Of a stretch of DNA of 39,783 nt, positions 16,678 to 25,460 are shown piece after piece; within the stretch, counting starts at the first letter, position 1, and each line of letters starts with the position of its first letter. Source of the stretch: Coriobacteriales bacterium (GTDB lineage Bacteria > Actinomycetota > Coriobacteriia > Coriobacteriales > UMGS124); NCBI GenBank assembly GCA_017515595.1, contig JAFWFL010000063.1, forward strand, positions 1 to 39,783, written 5' to 3'. Below the pieces are notes generated by a model that saw only the letters and a program-made list of their open reading frames with translations, had not been told where the DNA came from and did not search any database. A program made the translations under genes and the position numbers.

Positions 16678-18012
16678 TTATCGTATGTCTCCTGCGCGGC
16701 GCGGTCTTCCCATTCCGCAGTAGTTGGTGGCCGAGAGATAGCAGTCAATGCGCGTGCCAATGGCATCAAGCAAAAGGTCAAGCGGCTCGTTACGGAGTTC
16801 TCCGCTGCGTACCTTAAAGTACTGAGTCGGCATAAACTGGCTCAGAATGCAAAGAGGGATGACATTATGCGAGAGGTTCTCCAAAAGCTTTGCGCGCGCA
16901 GCTACAACGCGTTTATCTGCAAGATAATATCGACAACGGTCTAAGAAACTATACGTACGCGCAATGCGCTGTTCATGCTCTGATCCTTTGTAATATGACT
17001 GCCAGTGCTTGGGATTTTCGAGCATGACTTCTTCGAGCGTGGCGCGGTAATCCGAGAGTATCTCGGGTGTCTCGGCATAAACAATGCGTTCAATCTCTTC
17101 GAGGGCAAACATCGCTTCGCGTTGTGAGAAGGTAAGCGCAGGTCCCACTTTAAGAATCGCAACGCCGTCTTCGCACATGCGGGTGAGGTTTTCTTCTGTC
17201 TGGTAATCACTTGAGTGGCCTTCAATGCACAGGGGTACGTTGCGCATAGCTTGTACTACGCCTACCGTGCGGCGACGGTCATATTCGTCAAGAGAAAACT
17301 CGTGGAATTCGACTCCCATCTCGACTACCAAACCAACCACGCGCTCAAACGCTTTGCCGCAGCCTACGCGCTCAAACTCTTCGCGATATATCTCGATGGT
17401 TTTAAGGGCGTCGTTCGGAGCGGTAACGCCCATAATCATTCCGCTGCATTCGCCTCCCGGCACGGGAACCTCGCTGCCAATGATATAAACAGGCTCAACC
17501 GCATCGGGGTGCTCGATGCGGTATGTGTCAAAAGCACGTTCACAAGCTGCGCACAAGCGCACTCCGCGCTCTGCACATACCTTTACCGGGAACGGAGCAT
17601 TTGGATCATCGGAAGCCACGCGCATTGATGTGTCGAGGTGAATTTTTGAGTAACCGGCCATTATGCAGCTAACTACAAGCTTCTCGGCTTTATCCATGGC
17701 TTCTTCTGCGTCAAGATGAGTCCAAGGAAGCGGACCCAGGTGGTCGCCGGCCAGAATAATGTTATCACGACGAACGCCCATTTCGCTCGCAAGGCTGTAT
17801 ACGAGAGCGGCAAAATCCTTGGGCTGCATGCCGGTATAGCCGCCTTCTTGGTTGACTTGGTTGGAAGTAGACTCAATGAGTGCAGGAGTGCGTGTGGCCT
17901 GAGCACGGCGCAGGGTTGCCCTGATTACGTCGGGGCTTCCCGAGCAGCATGACCAGATACCCGCACGGTATCCTGCTTTGTTTTTCTCGACAATTTCTTG
18001 AACTATATGCAT
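16678..18012 (-). CDS. GatZ/KbaZ-like protein (tagatose-bisphosphate aldolase subunit family)
   Basis: Belongs to the GatZ/KbaZ family, the non-catalytic or chaperone-like subunits of D-tagatose-1,6-bisphosphate aldolase, which share the class II aldolase barrel. Family signatures are clear: ALIESTSNQVNQEGGYTGM (residues about 40-60), LAGDHLGPLPW, KIHLDTSM, YIIGSEVPVPGG and CIEGHSSDYQT. At 444 residues it is slightly longer than usual. No GatY/KbaY catalytic partner is in the window, so it may act alone or on a different sugar phosphate. Its ATG shares a base with the stop of the dehydrogenase gene (TAATG), a sign of translational coupling, and the LicD gene starts one base after its own stop. 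In this operon it may supply the ketose phosphate that is reduced and activated, which is inference. Confidence 0.87.
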   Translation of the reverse strand: MHIVQEIVEKNKAGYRAGIWSCCSGSPDVIRATLRRAQATRTPALIESTSNQVNQEGGYTGMQPKDFAALVYSLASEMGVRRDNIILAGDHLGPLPWTHLDAEEAMDKAEKLVVSCIMAGYSKIHLDTSMRVASDDPNAPFPVKVCAERGVRLCAACERAFDTYRIEHPDAVEPVYIIGSEVPVPGGECSGMIMGVTAPNDALKTIEIYREEFERVGCGKAFERVVGLVVEMGVEFHEFSLDEYDRRRTVGVVQAMRNVPLCIEGHSSDYQTEENLTRMCEDGVAILKVGPALTFSQREAMFALEEIERIVYAETPEILSDYRATLEEVMLENPKHWQSYYKGSEHEQRIARTYSFLDRCRYYLADKRVVAARAKLLENLSHNVIPLCILSQFMPTQYFKVRSGELRNEPLDLLLDAIGTRIDCYLSATNYCGMGRPRRAGDIR

Positions 18013-19067
18013 TATGAAACCTCGCTTGAATCGATGAGGATTTTACCCGTTATTTGAGAAGGACTCTTAAAGCGGTCAAATGCCGCCCTACCCTCTGCGA
18101 GTGGGTAGATGCGGTCTATCATTTGCGGATTGATGATAAGTCTGTTTTGTGCAAAGAGCCGGGCTACATCTGTCCATTCGCTGCCGGGCCAGGGTGCCGA
18201 GTAAGACATCCACGAGCCGGTAACGTGCAGCTCTTTGCGGTTGATTTGTTCCCATTGAGAAATGGTTAAAGAGATGTCCTGCTTTGGCGTTCCCACAAAA
18301 CAAACCGTGCCGCACGCTGCAGCTATGGCACATGAATCTGCGATGGTTTGAGAATTTGCGACTGTGTCGAATACCATGTCAAAGCCTCGGCCGCCACTGA
18401 GTTCTTTTGCGTTTTGTTGCCAGGAGTCCTCGGCGCTGCAAAGGGTGGTAAGACCGCTCAAAAGCTGCGCGGTCTCAAGACGGTGTGCCGAGCGGTTTAT
18501 AACCACAACCTTTGAGGCATCAAGCGCAACAAGTTCCTGTGCAAGCAAAAGCCCAATAGTCCCGGCGCCAATGACTGCCACGCTTGTACCGGCTTCGAAC
18601 CGGGCCAGGCGTAAAGCATGCATACCTACGGTCGCAGGCTCAAAAAAGGCAGCTTCGAGATCACTTATATTATCGGAAACTATGAAAAGGTTTGCGGTGG
18701 GCACGCATACATACTCTGCCATACTGCCGTCTATGCGAGAACCGATAAAGCGGTAATGTGTGCACTGCGAATAGTGACCGAGGGCACAGTCTTCGCACTC
18801 CATACAGGGAACGAGCGGGACTCCCGCTACACGTTTGCCTATGAGATGTTCGTCTTTTGCACTGCCCACGGCTTCGACTATGCCCGAAAACTCATGCCCC
18901 AGCACAATGGGGAAGCCGTGAACACGGCCTTCGAGCACGCGCGGCACGTCGGAGCCGCAGATACCGGTATAATGAACGCGGACCACAGCTTCGTTTTCGC
19001 CGGGCTGAGGGACGGGGCGTTCCAGAACCTCAAGTGTATCGCGAGCAGTTACAACAAGAGCTTTCAT
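18012..19067 (-). CDS. Zinc-dependent polyol-phosphate dehydrogenase (GatD/TarJ-like)
   Basis: A medium-chain alcohol dehydrogenase of 351 residues. It has the catalytic zinc site (GICGSDVPR and GHEFSG), the structural zinc site with Cys spacing 2-2-7 (CMECEDCALGHYSQC) and the nucleotide-binding GAGTIGLL. The segment GSWMSYSAPWPGSEW closely resembles galactitol-1-phosphate dehydrogenase GatD; ribitol-phosphate TarJ proteins belong to the same superfamily. It should interconvert a ketose phosphate and a polyol phosphate with NAD(P)H. The ATG at 19067 (MKALVV) is chosen because the 19 upstream residues have no MDR character and would overlap the cytidylyltransferase gene. It sits between the cytidylyltransferase (19-base gap) and GatZ (coupled), pointing to production of a polyol phosphate for activation. 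The exact polyol is unknown. Confidence 0.88.
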   Translation of the reverse strand: MKALVVTARDTLEVLERPVPQPGENEAVVRVHYTGICGSDVPRVLEGRVHGFPIVLGHEFSGIVEAVGSAKDEHLIGKRVAGVPLVPCMECEDCALGHYSQCTHYRFIGSRIDGSMAEYVCVPTANLFIVSDNISDLEAAFFEPATVGMHALRLARFEAGTSVAVIGAGTIGLLLAQELVALDASKVVVINRSAHRLETAQLLSGLTTLCSAEDSWQQNAKELSGGRGFDMVFDTVANSQTIADSCAIAAACGTVCFVGTPKQDISLTISQWEQINRKELHVTGSWMSYSAPWPGSEWTDVARLFAQNRLIINPQMIDRIYPLAEGRAAFDRFKSPSQITGKILIDSSEVS

Positions 19068-19086
19068 AGATAACCAGCCTTTGGGA

Positions 19087-19794
19087 TTAGAAGTAATAGT
19101 CGTGGAACAGGTGCATGAATGCATCCATATCCTGCCGGTAGGTAATTTTAAGGTTGATGTAATCTGTGGGGATAACTTTCATAACAATATCGTAAGCACG
19201 TGCAAGCGCTCCTGCTGAGGTATAGCTCTCGAGTTCGGGAATGGTTGCATTACGGTATATTTCCCAAATACGGCCAAATCTAAATGCCTCGGGGCTGGCG
19301 CCCGAGACAATGGTTTGACGGGGAATGACATCTTCGATGGTTTGGGTTTGCGGGTTAATCTGATACACTGTGTCGTATTGGCAGGCGCCGAGCGTGGCTC
19401 CTCCGCATTCATGTGTTGCCTGGATAACCCTTGCCACACCTTCCTCGTCCACATAGGGGTGGGTTGCGTCATGAATAAGCACTACGTCGTCTTGATTGGC
19501 ATATTCCGAAGCACATGCAAGCCCGTTGCGAACCGACTCTGACCTACTGGACCCGCCTGCTACAACACGAACCGGTTTGCCGAGGTGTAAGCTTGACGTA
19601 TACTCTTTGGTATAATCCACCCACTGATTGTTGCAGACAATAATAATGCTGTGAATGCAGGAAAGTGTTGCATATTTCTCAACAATATAACTGAACAATG
19701 GTTTTCCTGCTACATCTGTAAACTGCTTTGGAATCTTTGCCCCAAAGCGTGTTCCCGAACCGCCCATCATTAGCATAAGAATATTTTCTGACAC
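19087..19794 (-). CDS. IspD/TarI-like cytidylyltransferase
   Basis: Couples CTP to an alcohol phosphate to give a CDP-alcohol. The CTP-binding loop is MMGGSGTRFGAKIPKQF (residues about 8-26), followed by GKPLFSYIVEKY, RVVAGGSSRSESV, VVLIHDATHPYV and IPRQTIVSGASPEAF, all in the IspD/TarI order. The 235-residue length is normal. IspD makes CDP-methylerythritol in isoprenoid synthesis and TarI makes CDP-ribitol for teichoic acid; the families are hard to separate by eye. Position at the head of an operon with a polyol-phosphate dehydrogenase and a LicD protein favours the TarI-like role. The GTG start at 19794 is supported by AAGGA seven bases upstream. Confidence 0.88.
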   Translation of the reverse strand: MSENILMLMMGGSGTRFGAKIPKQFTDVAGKPLFSYIVEKYATLSCIHSIIIVCNNQWVDYTKEYTSSLHLGKPVRVVAGGSSRSESVRNGLACASEYANQDDVVLIHDATHPYVDEEGVARVIQATHECGGATLGACQYDTVYQINPQTQTIEDVIPRQTIVSGASPEAFRFGRIWEIYRNATIPELESYTSAGALARAYDIVMKVIPTDYINLKITYRQDMDAFMHLFHDYYF

Positions 19795-19968
19795 GGTGAC
19801 ATCCTTACTCGAGAAGTAAACAAAACTCTATAGGCTAAGTTTAGGTGATTTTGATGTCTTAAAGCAAGCCAAACGCCTATGAACACATAATCATGCATAT
19901 AAAGTTCGTTGTATATGTATATAATAAAGCCAAACCCGTTTGACGGCTCGGATTTAAATACCAAGACA

Positions 19969-19997
19969 TTGAGTTTTGGTAAGATGTACACTATAAG
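19969..19997 (+). promoter_or_regulatory. Promoter of the cyclodeaminase-LicD operon
   Basis: TTGAGT (19969-19974) and TATAAG (19992-19997) are separated by exactly 17 bases and lie about 60 bases before the ATG at 20056. The 261-base gap to the divergent cytidylyltransferase gene should also hold a minus-strand promoter, but I found no convincing one. Confidence 0.6.
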
Positions 19998-20009
19998 TTG
20001 TACACTATT
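19986..20009 (+). repeat. Tandem TGTACACTAT repeat over the promoter
   Basis: TGTACACTAT occurs twice (19986-19995 and 20000-20009), 14 bases apart, overlapping the -10 box and the start region. Each contains the palindrome TGTACA. It may be an operator or a duplicated -10 element. Confidence 0.6.
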
Positions 20010-20055
20010 TAAGCAAGAGTCGCAGTCTTATTTTTTGAGCATGGAGGCGTTTTTT

Positions 20056-21009
20056 ATGAAGGTGGTTACTTTTGAAGATATTAAAGCGCTTGGTATCGGG
20101 CCTCTTACGTGCCTGGATTGGGTACAAACAGCTATAGCCCGCAAGCGTGAAGCATTGCTACCTCCCAAAATCAGCCTCAAGCCTTTTGACGGGGTTTTTT
20201 GCAACGTGATGCCCAGTATGTTACCGCATGACCAAATGGGCTTAACGGGTGGCGTTAAAATCGTTACCAGATATCCAAACCGGGAGCCGAGTCTTGAGAG
20301 TAGACTGCTGCTTATGAATGCCCAGACAGGCGAGTTCCTCGCTCTAATGGATGCGACCTGGATCACAACAATGCGCACGGGAGCGGTTGCGGCGCATTCT
20401 ATTATGCTTTTTGGTAAAGATGACTTCTCCGTCATTGGAATGATGGGTTTGGGGAACACTGCCCGGGCGACACTGAATGTCCTTGCAGCTGCAATGCCCG
20501 ACCGTAAGTTTACGGTAAAGCTTTTACGTTATAAAAACCAGCATGAATTGTTTATAGAGCGCTTTGCTTCTTATAAAAACCTCGCATTCAGCGTTGTTGA
20601 TACCGCAGAAGATATGGTAAAGGGTTCGCATGTAGTAGTTTCCGGCGCAACGTATTTACCAAAGGATATTTGTGAAGACCGTTGTTTTGACAAAGGAGTT
20701 CTCGTAGTTCCTATTCATACCTTGGGCTTTACAAACTGTGATCTGTTTTTTGACAAAGTATTTGCCGATGATACCGGACACGTATGTCATTTTAAGAATT
20801 ATGATAAGTTTAAAAAATTTGCAGAGGTATGCGATGTGGTTAACGGAATAATTCCGGGTCGCGAATCGCAGGAAGAGCGGATTCTTGCTTATAACATAGG
20901 GATTTCGTTGCATGATATTAATTTTGCTGCAAACATTTTCATGATGCTTAACCACGATACGCTTCCTGATATCGATATGCACGATCCGATAGAAAAGTTT
21001 TGGGCATAA
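20056..21009 (+). CDS. Ornithine cyclodeaminase/mu-crystallin family protein
   Basis: A 317-residue NAD(P)-dependent protein of the ornithine cyclodeaminase superfamily, which includes ornithine cyclodeaminase, alanine dehydrogenase, ketimine reductases and SbnB-type amino-acid synthases. Visible family features are ALMDATWITTMRTGAVAAHS, carrying the conserved Asp and Arg, and the Rossmann motif VIGMMGLGNTARATL. The ATG at 20056 is chosen because GGAGG (20043-20047) lies eight bases upstream; the open frame extends upstream through the promoter and is not used. It heads a plus-strand operon, with the large LicD gene 14 bases after its stop. The reaction cannot be read from sequence. It may provide an amino-containing precursor for the glycan or its phospho-substituent, which is speculation. 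Confidence 0.85.
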   Translation: MKVVTFEDIKALGIGPLTCLDWVQTAIARKREALLPPKISLKPFDGVFCNVMPSMLPHDQMGLTGGVKIVTRYPNREPSLESRLLLMNAQTGEFLALMDATWITTMRTGAVAAHSIMLFGKDDFSVIGMMGLGNTARATLNVLAAAMPDRKFTVKLLRYKNQHELFIERFASYKNLAFSVVDTAEDMVKGSHVVVSGATYLPKDICEDRCFDKGVLVVPIHTLGFTNCDLFFDKVFADDTGHVCHFKNYDKFKKFAEVCDVVNGIIPGRESQEERILAYNIGISLHDINFAANIFMMLNHDTLPDIDMHDPIEKFWA

Positions 21010-21023
21010 CGGAGATATGGCGC

Positions 21024-23387
21024 ATGGTTAAAGAATATATAAAAAAAATCACGGTAGTTTCGGTCGGATGGCACGATACGTTGCTCTGTTTTTCATTTGA
21101 GGTAGATCCGTGGCATACAGAAGACACCTTTGATGTACATGTGTTTTTGGAGGCATATAACGAGAAATCGACTGTTGCCCGCTGTGAATGTGCGCCGGCG
21201 TGCTTCCAGGGAAAAACAATATGGTCAGGCCTTCTTGACGCCCGGAATATCTGCAAACATGCGTCTAAACATTCCCGGGAGGGTATACGGTTCCGGCTTG
21301 CCTTTGAACAGGGTAAAGTACGGGAAGTATTGCCATGCGCCAATACCAAGTTCCAAACACCCGGTTGTATGAAGGCTTTTACGTCGGGTTATTATGCGAC
21401 AAACGACTTTTTGCTCTTGCCCGATGAAACCGGGACAAGGGATTTTATTTTGCGCCTGGTCGGCTCTAAAGAAGATGTATCCCAGCAAGCATATGCCCAT
21501 ATAAAACGCAACAGGCCACTCTATAACAATATTTTGCTTCAGAGTTTCTCGGTAGGGGCAGGGGTTGCCCAAAAGACCGCACAAGCAATTAAAAACGGAA
21601 CTCTGTGGACAAGGATTTATTATAATAGTGATGATGAGCCATGTGTTTTATGCCGGGTCAACAATTCGATTGAATTCTCTGTTTGTTTGAGCAGCACCGG
21701 AGACCTTACCCCGCTTACATTTCTTGATGAGGGGAAAACGCTTGACGAGGTAACATATGATACCTGGTGCCAGCAAGAAAGGGATATCCTTTTAAAACCG
21801 TTCTTCTTTTTTGATGACTTTTGCCGCGAGCATGGGTTCAAATACATGCTGGGTTACGGGACGCTCATTGGTGCATACCGGCACCGTGGCCTGATTCCCT
21901 GGGACCATGATGTAGATATTGTTATGCATCGTGACGAATACATGAAGCTCAGGGCTTTTATGGATAGTCCCCAAGCGCCGGAGGGCTGGTTGCTTGACGA
22001 CTGGATGAGTATTCCCGGTTATCCCTGTTTTATGGGCCGTGTTATTCAGGTTGGATCTACAAAGTTTAACGTCAACAATACCTACGGACATGCGGGAATA
22101 GGGAACTTTGGCCTGGCGTTTGACATATTTGTGATTTGCCCGGTATCTTGTGAGGAGGGCAAAGAACAAGAGCTTGCAAATGACTACTATGCTTTTGACG
22201 AGCTGTACATTCGCATGCGTCGCGGAAAAATGGCAAGACGCGATCTTTTTGCATCCCGGTATGAAATGATGCAAGAGCGTTTTGCAAAAGAAGGCCCCGC
22301 GGCTGTTTATGATGATATTTGGAACCATATGATGAATGCGGCTCCCCAAGATACAACACACTATCTTACCTCGACTTCCGCAGTTTCTATACGCCGGAAC
22401 CACCTTTTTGACAAAGCGTGGTTTGACAAAACGGTTGATCTTCCGTTTGAGGGAAGGATGTTGCCCGCTCCAGCCGGATATCTGGAATTCCTACGCTCTG
22501 TTTACGGTCCAAATTTTAGAAAATTTCCTGCGGACAGGATCCCCAAACGCTACATCCATCTGCGTGATGAGAACCTTCCCTTTGGAGTGGTTAATAAAAC
22601 CTATTTATCAGAGTATAACCCCAAGGATGAGATTGATGCCCGTAGCAGGGCAAAAGATGTGCTTATGGAAGAGAGCGTCCTGAAGTGCCAGCTGTATCCT
22701 CATGCAATACGTCTGGCTGGACGTAAGACCATGCTCAAACATGAAGCAGCGTTTAAAAAGCTCGATGTATTTCCCAAGGTTAAGGGTGAGTATAAGAAAA
22801 TAGACGCGGTTTGTTCTCCGTACTACGAACTGCAGTTTGGTAAGGATTTCTCCACCTGGATGGCTGCTGTACCCATCAGTAACGGGTATTTTGAGCTGGC
22901 GCTCGAAAACCTTCTGTGTTACCGGGGGGAGTCCGGTGACGCATATCAGCTTATTTCATCACGCATTATTGACGAGCTTCAGGAATCTGATAGTCTCAGA
23001 ATTATTTACGACGCAATCAATAAAACAATCAAAATGCGTGATTGCTATGACTACCATGATTATGCCCGCGCCGGCGCTTTGGCAAAAGAGGTATTGAGTA
23101 TGTACCCGTATGCCGTAGAAGCGAAGGCAATGCTCTGGCTTCTGGATTTGGAGGGGAATACCCAAAGCCCTAAAGATCTTGAGACAATGATTGGTGAGAT
23201 TATTAAAGAAGGCAAACGTACGGTAAGCATCCTGCCGTTGTTCCTTCTGGCGGTTGCTTATAAAAAGCAGGGCAAAACTGACCAATCTTTTGCTTTGGCA
23301 GATTGCGTAATCAACAAGACCGACGATGGGATGCTTATACAGTATCTCGAAGATATGCAAAAGGAGATTGGCTGTGGCAGAGCTTAA
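21024..23387 (+). CDS. Large LicD-family phosphotransferase (copy 1)
   Basis: A 787-residue three-part protein. Residues 1-250 are a beta-rich segment with no family I recognise. Residues about 260-540 are a LicD domain: FKYMLGYGTLIGAYRHRG, then IPWDHDVDIVM (Asp294, His295, Asp296, Asp298) and a closing FEGRMLPAPAGYLEFL. The C-terminal 250 residues are helical and repeat-like (LLCYRGESGDAY, YDYHDYARAGALAKEVL, MYPYAVEAKAMLWLLDLE), resembling TPR-type helices. The same architecture recurs in the mirror-image copy at 25453-27912. The metal motif is DHDVD rather than the DDDID of the giant LicD. The ATG at 21024 has GGAG nine bases upstream; a TTG at 21000 would overlap the previous gene. It probably transfers a phospho-alcohol to a glycan. 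No signal peptide or membrane segment seen. Confidence 0.88.
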   Translation: MVKEYIKKITVVSVGWHDTLLCFSFEVDPWHTEDTFDVHVFLEAYNEKSTVARCECAPACFQGKTIWSGLLDARNICKHASKHSREGIRFRLAFEQGKVREVLPCANTKFQTPGCMKAFTSGYYATNDFLLLPDETGTRDFILRLVGSKEDVSQQAYAHIKRNRPLYNNILLQSFSVGAGVAQKTAQAIKNGTLWTRIYYNSDDEPCVLCRVNNSIEFSVCLSSTGDLTPLTFLDEGKTLDEVTYDTWCQQERDILLKPFFFFDDFCREHGFKYMLGYGTLIGAYRHRGLIPWDHDVDIVMHRDEYMKLRAFMDSPQAPEGWLLDDWMSIPGYPCFMGRVIQVGSTKFNVNNTYGHAGIGNFGLAFDIFVICPVSCEEGKEQELANDYYAFDELYIRMRRGKMARRDLFASRYEMMQERFAKEGPAAVYDDIWNHMMNAAPQDTTHYLTSTSAVSIRRNHLFDKAWFDKTVDLPFEGRMLPAPAGYLEFLRSVYGPNFRKFPADRIPKRYIHLRDENLPFGVVNKTYLSEYNPKDEIDARSRAKDVLMEESVLKCQLYPHAIRLAGRKTMLKHEAAFKKLDVFPKVKGEYKKIDAVCSPYYELQFGKDFSTWMAAVPISNGYFELALENLLCYRGESGDAYQLISSRIIDELQESDSLRIIYDAINKTIKMRDCYDYHDYARAGALAKEVLSMYPYAVEAKAMLWLLDLEGNTQSPKDLETMIGEIIKEGKRTVSILPLFLLAVAYKKQGKTDQSFALADCVINKTDDGMLIQYLEDMQKEIGCGRA

Positions 23388-24393
23388 AGAGGTAGTTTTG
23401 CAATTGCTTGACGAGATAGACTTAGCTACTGTCGCATCAGGTATACCTTATAGTTTAATAGGGTTGTTATATCGCGACGCATGTGTCTTGGGTCAGCTCG
23501 AAGACGCGCAGTATGATGCTGCGATAGCGATTCCTTCTCAGGGACGCGACGCGTTTCTTAAGGCATTGGGTTCTTTGGGTGTAGCACACAGGGAAATTAT
23601 GAATAACTATACCAGTTCTGCCATAATCCCTGCAGATTATTATATTGCCTCAAATACAACGGTAATTGACTTCTCGACGCTTTATGCACCGGGTGTTTAC
23701 GGCGCGAACATCCGCATTTTATCCTTTGACTGCAACAATACCAAAAGCGAGCTTATAAATCCCAATACAGGGCAGATTGTACCGTTTGAAGGCAATTATT
23801 TTGCAAGTATGGCACGAGTAGTTGTGGATAAACATACCTATATGGTCTCACGCGGAGAAACCCGTGTTCTTTTTGAACGGCTTGGCGAATCATGGCGCAG
23901 CGTGACGTGGCCGTATCGCATTTCAAAGGGAAACCGCATGGGTACTATTATCGAAGTCGACATGCCTTACCGTGAATTTTTTGAAGGTGTGCCTATGAAA
24001 TGCGGTTTTGACAAAGAAACAAATATAAAGTGGAGTCGCCTGAAGGAGCTGCTAGAAACAGACCTCGTAGCTGCTAAGGACGAAATGAGTATTTATGACC
24101 GCATTTTTGAACGTACGGAGCACCGTTACAGGCTTTATCTAAAGTATATGCCCCATAAAGAGCGAATTCTTAACGCCTGGCGGGAAGGCCGTTACGACCT
24201 GGTTGCCAAAACCCTGCAAGACTATACCCAAAAACTCAAAGATCATTATGAGAGTACCGGTGTCACGCTTTATTTTGACCGGGAATTTTTTGATATAGCG
24301 GTAAGCATTTTAACCATGTCAAAGTATAAATATGCTAAAAAACTCGAAGCTGCGATTCCCGAGTCACATAAGCTTCCGCTTGCGTTTGAGTAA
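23374..24393 (+). CDS. Small degenerate LicD-like protein (copy 1)
   Basis: A 339-residue protein. Its start, LKEVVLQLLDEIDLATVASG then IPYSLIG, matches the helix-strand opening of LicD domains, but the catalytic IPWDxDxD is absent (the region reads LEDAQYDAAIAI). I therefore read it as a LicD-fold pseudoenzyme; no other family is recognised. It is paralogous to the protein at 24402-25460: both have HK[ED]xIL.AW.EG and a C-terminal [KR]..IP..H..PL. The GTG at 23374 has AAGGAG seven bases upstream and overlaps the end of the large LicD gene by 14 bases, so the two are translationally coupled and may form a complex. The stop is only eight bases from the stop of the convergent copy. Confidence 0.75.
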   Translation: MAELKEVVLQLLDEIDLATVASGIPYSLIGLLYRDACVLGQLEDAQYDAAIAIPSQGRDAFLKALGSLGVAHREIMNNYTSSAIIPADYYIASNTTVIDFSTLYAPGVYGANIRILSFDCNNTKSELINPNTGQIVPFEGNYFASMARVVVDKHTYMVSRGETRVLFERLGESWRSVTWPYRISKGNRMGTIIEVDMPYREFFEGVPMKCGFDKETNIKWSRLKELLETDLVAAKDEMSIYDRIFERTEHRYRLYLKYMPHKERILNAWREGRYDLVAKTLQDYTQKLKDHYESTGVTLYFDREFFDIAVSILTMSKYKYAKKLEAAIPESHKLPLAFE

Positions 24394-24401
24394 AACACAT
24401 A

Positions 24402-25460
24402 CTATACCTCAAGTGCATATATCGGATTATGTTGCTCCGGAACCGGTACCTCAAGCGGAGATAGATGATCCTGAGGGATAGCTTTACGTAATGTGTTATC
24501 ATCAAATGCGGGATCGGTATTTTTAATCACATCGACCGCCAATTCAAAAAGGTCTTTGTCAAAGCAAATCGCTATTCCCGATTCATTATAGAATTCGATG
24601 AGGAGCGTTGTATAGAGCCGCAACGCGCTTTTAACAGCGCCTTTTTTACCTTCTTGCCAAGCTTGGAGGATCTCGTCTTTATGAGCGGCATATTTTTGCC
24701 AGAGGATATATCTGTATTCGGTTAAGGTAATTGCATAGTTATTTTTTGTAACGCGCTTTTGTGCCGGTTTTAATACTTTTTTATTCCATGCTGCGAGTGC
24801 ACGGTATTTGTCCAGGAATACCTCATAGTCAATGCCTTGGGTATTGAGATTTTGTGAGAACTTGGAGAATGGGACGGTTACAGAAGAATAAATACTATCG
24901 CTTAACAGGGGCGTGCGGTACGGCCACTTTTTACAAGCCCACTCATCTTTAAAAATGGAGGTAAACATAGATCGGTAAAACTGAGAGATGCTCAGCGATG
25001 CGGTTTCGAACTTTATGGACTCTGTCATTTGGAAAAAAATCGGGGGAAGGCTCACGGAGTCTATCCAAAACGGGTGGTAGCACAATGTCCCGTCTAAATC
25101 ATATGTGGGCAACTCAATGCGCACGGCAATATTAACGATTTGCTGGTCAAATGTGCGGGAGATATCTATGAGCGTTGTTGTGGTATCAGCATAATATGCA
25201 TGGGTTACCGGTCCAGTATCCGAGGAACATTCTATTAGGCTTCTCCCGCTATACGCTGAAGAGCTAACCCTCTCTTTAAAGGCGGCATAACCTTGAATTG
25301 ACATACATATTGAGACCACATAAGTGTTATCAACAAAACCATGTTTGGTAACAGCATCAAACGCGAGTTTGTCTACGAGGCTATAGGATATTGCAGCTGT
25401 CTTACAGATTGAATCTATCTCGCAAAGGAGTTTGAGCAGAACTTCCTGGACATTATTCAT
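24402..25460 (-). CDS. Small degenerate LicD-like protein (copy 2)
   Basis: A 352-residue paralogue of the protein at 23374-24393, on the opposite strand. EVLLKLLCEIDSICKTAAIS and YSLVDKL give the LicD-like opening, and AYYADTTTTLIDIS parallels YYIASNTTVIDFS in copy 1. The catalytic Asp cluster is missing. Both copies share WPYR in the middle and a long helical C-terminal part. Its ATG overlaps the stop of the upstream large LicD gene by eight bases, so the pair is coupled as in copy 1. The C-terminus (LRKAIPQDHLSPLEVPVPE) is also found as a relic behind the acyltransferase gene at 29.5 kb. Function unknown; a partner or scaffold for the active LicD is the simplest idea. Confidence 0.75.
   Translation of the reverse strand: MNNVQEVLLKLLCEIDSICKTAAISYSLVDKLAFDAVTKHGFVDNTYVVSICMSIQGYAAFKERVSSSAYSGRSLIECSSDTGPVTHAYYADTTTTLIDISRTFDQQIVNIAVRIELPTYDLDGTLCYHPFWIDSVSLPPIFFQMTESIKFETASLSISQFYRSMFTSIFKDEWACKKWPYRTPLLSDSIYSSVTVPFSKFSQNLNTQGIDYEVFLDKYRALAAWNKKVLKPAQKRVTKNNYAITLTEYRYILWQKYAAHKDEILQAWQEGKKGAVKSALRLYTTLLIEFYNESGIAICFDKDLFELAVDVIKNTDPAFDDNTLRKAIPQDHLSPLEVPVPEQHNPIYALEV

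Noticed and set aside
16677-16781. Upstream extension of the giant LicD protein by 35 residues
   Set aside because: It would lie fully inside the GatZ-like gene; the ATG one base after that gene's stop is the natural coupled start.
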